NCBI RefSeq assembly: GCF_000304335.1
Contig: NZ_CAJF01000030.1
Span: 1 to 54,093, forward strand
Reading direction: 5' to 3'
DNA: 54,093 nucleotides
DNA from: Microbacterium yannicii PS01
GTDB lineage: Bacteria; Actinomycetota; Actinomycetes; Actinomycetales; Microbacteriaceae
Shown: positions 53,352-54,093 of the stretch, one piece after another
How positions within the stretch are numbered: the stretch's first letter is position 1
Layout of the letters: every line of letters begins with the position of its first letter
The notes under the pieces: generated by a model
Databases searched by the model: none
Seen by the model: only the letters and a program-made list of their open reading frames with translations
What the model was told of the DNA's origin: nothing
Made by a program: the position numbers and the translations under genes

Positions 53352-54093
53352 CTAGGCCCGGACGAGCTGCGGCCCGGCCTCCAGCGTGCGCTCGTACTCG
53401 CGCTGCGCCTCGACGTTCAGCTCGGTGACCCGCTTGCCGCGCGCGGCGACCCACGCGCCGAACCAGATCGTGAGCTCGCGCCCGATCACGAAGGCCGCGA
53501 TGGCCAGCGGTGCCAGCAGCTCGGTCTCGACGAGCTCGGCGCCCTCGCGGGCGGTGAGCATCCAGAACGGCGCCTGGAAGAGCGCGCCGAGGATGTGCCC
53601 GACGTATGCGGCGATGCCGACGAAGAGCCCGAAGATCACCCACGCGCCCCAGCGGCCGCGGTTGATGATGGCGCCGAGCAGCCAGAAGGCGAGGAAGAAC
53701 ACCATCACGGGCACCCACAGCGACCACGTGCCGAGCGTCTCGAGAGCGGTCGTCGCCACGTTCTCACCGGTCACGTCGCCCGAGAGCGCACCGAAGCCGA
53801 TCCACGCGGCGAAGTAGAGCACGGCGAACGCGAGGGCGGCCAGCAGTCCGATGGCGCCCGCCGCGGCACGGTTGCCGCGCGGATTGGGCGCTTCGGGCGC
53901 CTGCACGAAGATCGGCTGCGGCGCGTACGCCGTCGCGGCCGTGGCCTGCTCGGTGCGGTCGACCACGGGCTCGCTCGGAGTGACCGCGGGTGCGGCCGCG
54001 GCGGCGGCCGAAGGCGAGTCGTTCGACGCGTAGACGGCGGTGTCGGAGGGGGTGCTGCGGTAGTCGAGGGCCGCCGCTTCGGGCGAATCCCAC
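53352..54093 (-). CDS. Uncharacterised membrane protein, 5' end outside the window
   Basis: The frame stays open to the right edge, so the gene starts beyond 54093. About 246 residues are visible. An Ala/Ser/Thr/Pro-rich hydrophilic N-terminal part (with APAVTPSEPV) precedes four membrane helices, including FVIGRELTIWFGAWVAARG near the end. The GTG near 53966 is not a likely start since the upstream frame is the same composition and open. Family not recognised. Confidence 0.7.
   Translation of the reverse strand, partial: WDSPEAAALDYRSTPSDTAVYASNDSPSAAAAAAPAVTPSEPVVDRTEQATAATAYAPQPIFVQAPEAPNPRGNRAAAGAIGLLAALAFAVLYFAAWIGFGALSGDVTGENVATTALETLGTWSLWVPVMVFFLAFWLLGAIINRGRWGAWVIFGLFVGIAAYVGHILGALFQAPFWMLTAREGAELVETELLAPLAIAAFVIGRELTIWFGAWVAARGKRVTELNVEAQREYERTLEAGPQLVRA

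Noticed and set aside
1..54093. tRNA, rRNA or insertion sequence genes
   Set aside because: I saw no cloverleaf, rRNA motif or transposase reading frame anywhere in the window.

Overview
The window is high-GC actinobacterial DNA, most likely from a Microbacteriaceae member close to Microbacterium. The ribosomal proteins carry Ala/Lys/Glu-rich tails, EF-Tu has the actinobacterial DAPGHADY motif, LPLTG-type pilins are present, and a kinase/FHA/MoxR/DUF58 cluster sits beside the str operon. Almost every real gene is on the minus strand, so the window reads biologically from right (54093) to left (1). Only one broken gene is on the plus strand.

Right to left: (1) 52065-54093, three genes of unknown function, two encoding membrane proteins. 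(2) 37317-51926, a compact, largely overlapping signalling and envelope operon: a transmembrane Ser/Thr kinase, a 2019-residue exported Ig/FN3-type protein, a MoxR ATPase, a DUF58 protein, a transglutaminase-fold protein that appears catalytically dead, a membrane FHA protein, and a tail-anchored protein with regularly spaced Thr motifs. (3) 32494-37285, the str operon (rpsL-rpsG-fusA-tuf) with its own promoter and terminator. (4) 17527-32440, two sortase-assembled pilus modules (tip adhesin, backbone pilin, class C sortase, twice). Between them lie a small MT0933-like gene, a decayed AbiEi/DUF559-like gene and several families of nested palindromic repeats. (5) 3832-17419, the S10-spc operon from rpsJ to secY-adk-map plus a DsbA-like gene. 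(6) 378-3806, the infA-rpmJ-rpsM-rpsK-rpoA-rplQ operon with its own promoter and terminator.

The str and S10 operons normally adjoin. Here about 15 kb of pilus genes separates tuf from rpsJ. Each pilus module begins with a promoter-like sequence with an 18-bp spacer and a TAGCGT -10 box. The second module has a 33-bp nested dyad over that promoter and a possible pseudoknot in the leader.

The most system-like observation is in the kinase cluster. The tail-anchored protein has Thr motifs at residues 23, 42, 61 and 80, exactly 19 apart, with consensus D-[DE]-[AD]-T-[VE]-L-S-[PL]-R. A closely matching motif (DET-I-I-S-H-R-R) sits just before the FHA domain of the neighbouring protein, and a related D-T-D-I-S motif lies in the juxtamembrane tail of the kinase. 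This looks like a kinase/FHA phospho-threonine scaffold. That reading is inference from sequence.

rpsE carries an apparent one-base deletion near its 3' end, either a sequencing error or a genuine C-terminal frameshift.
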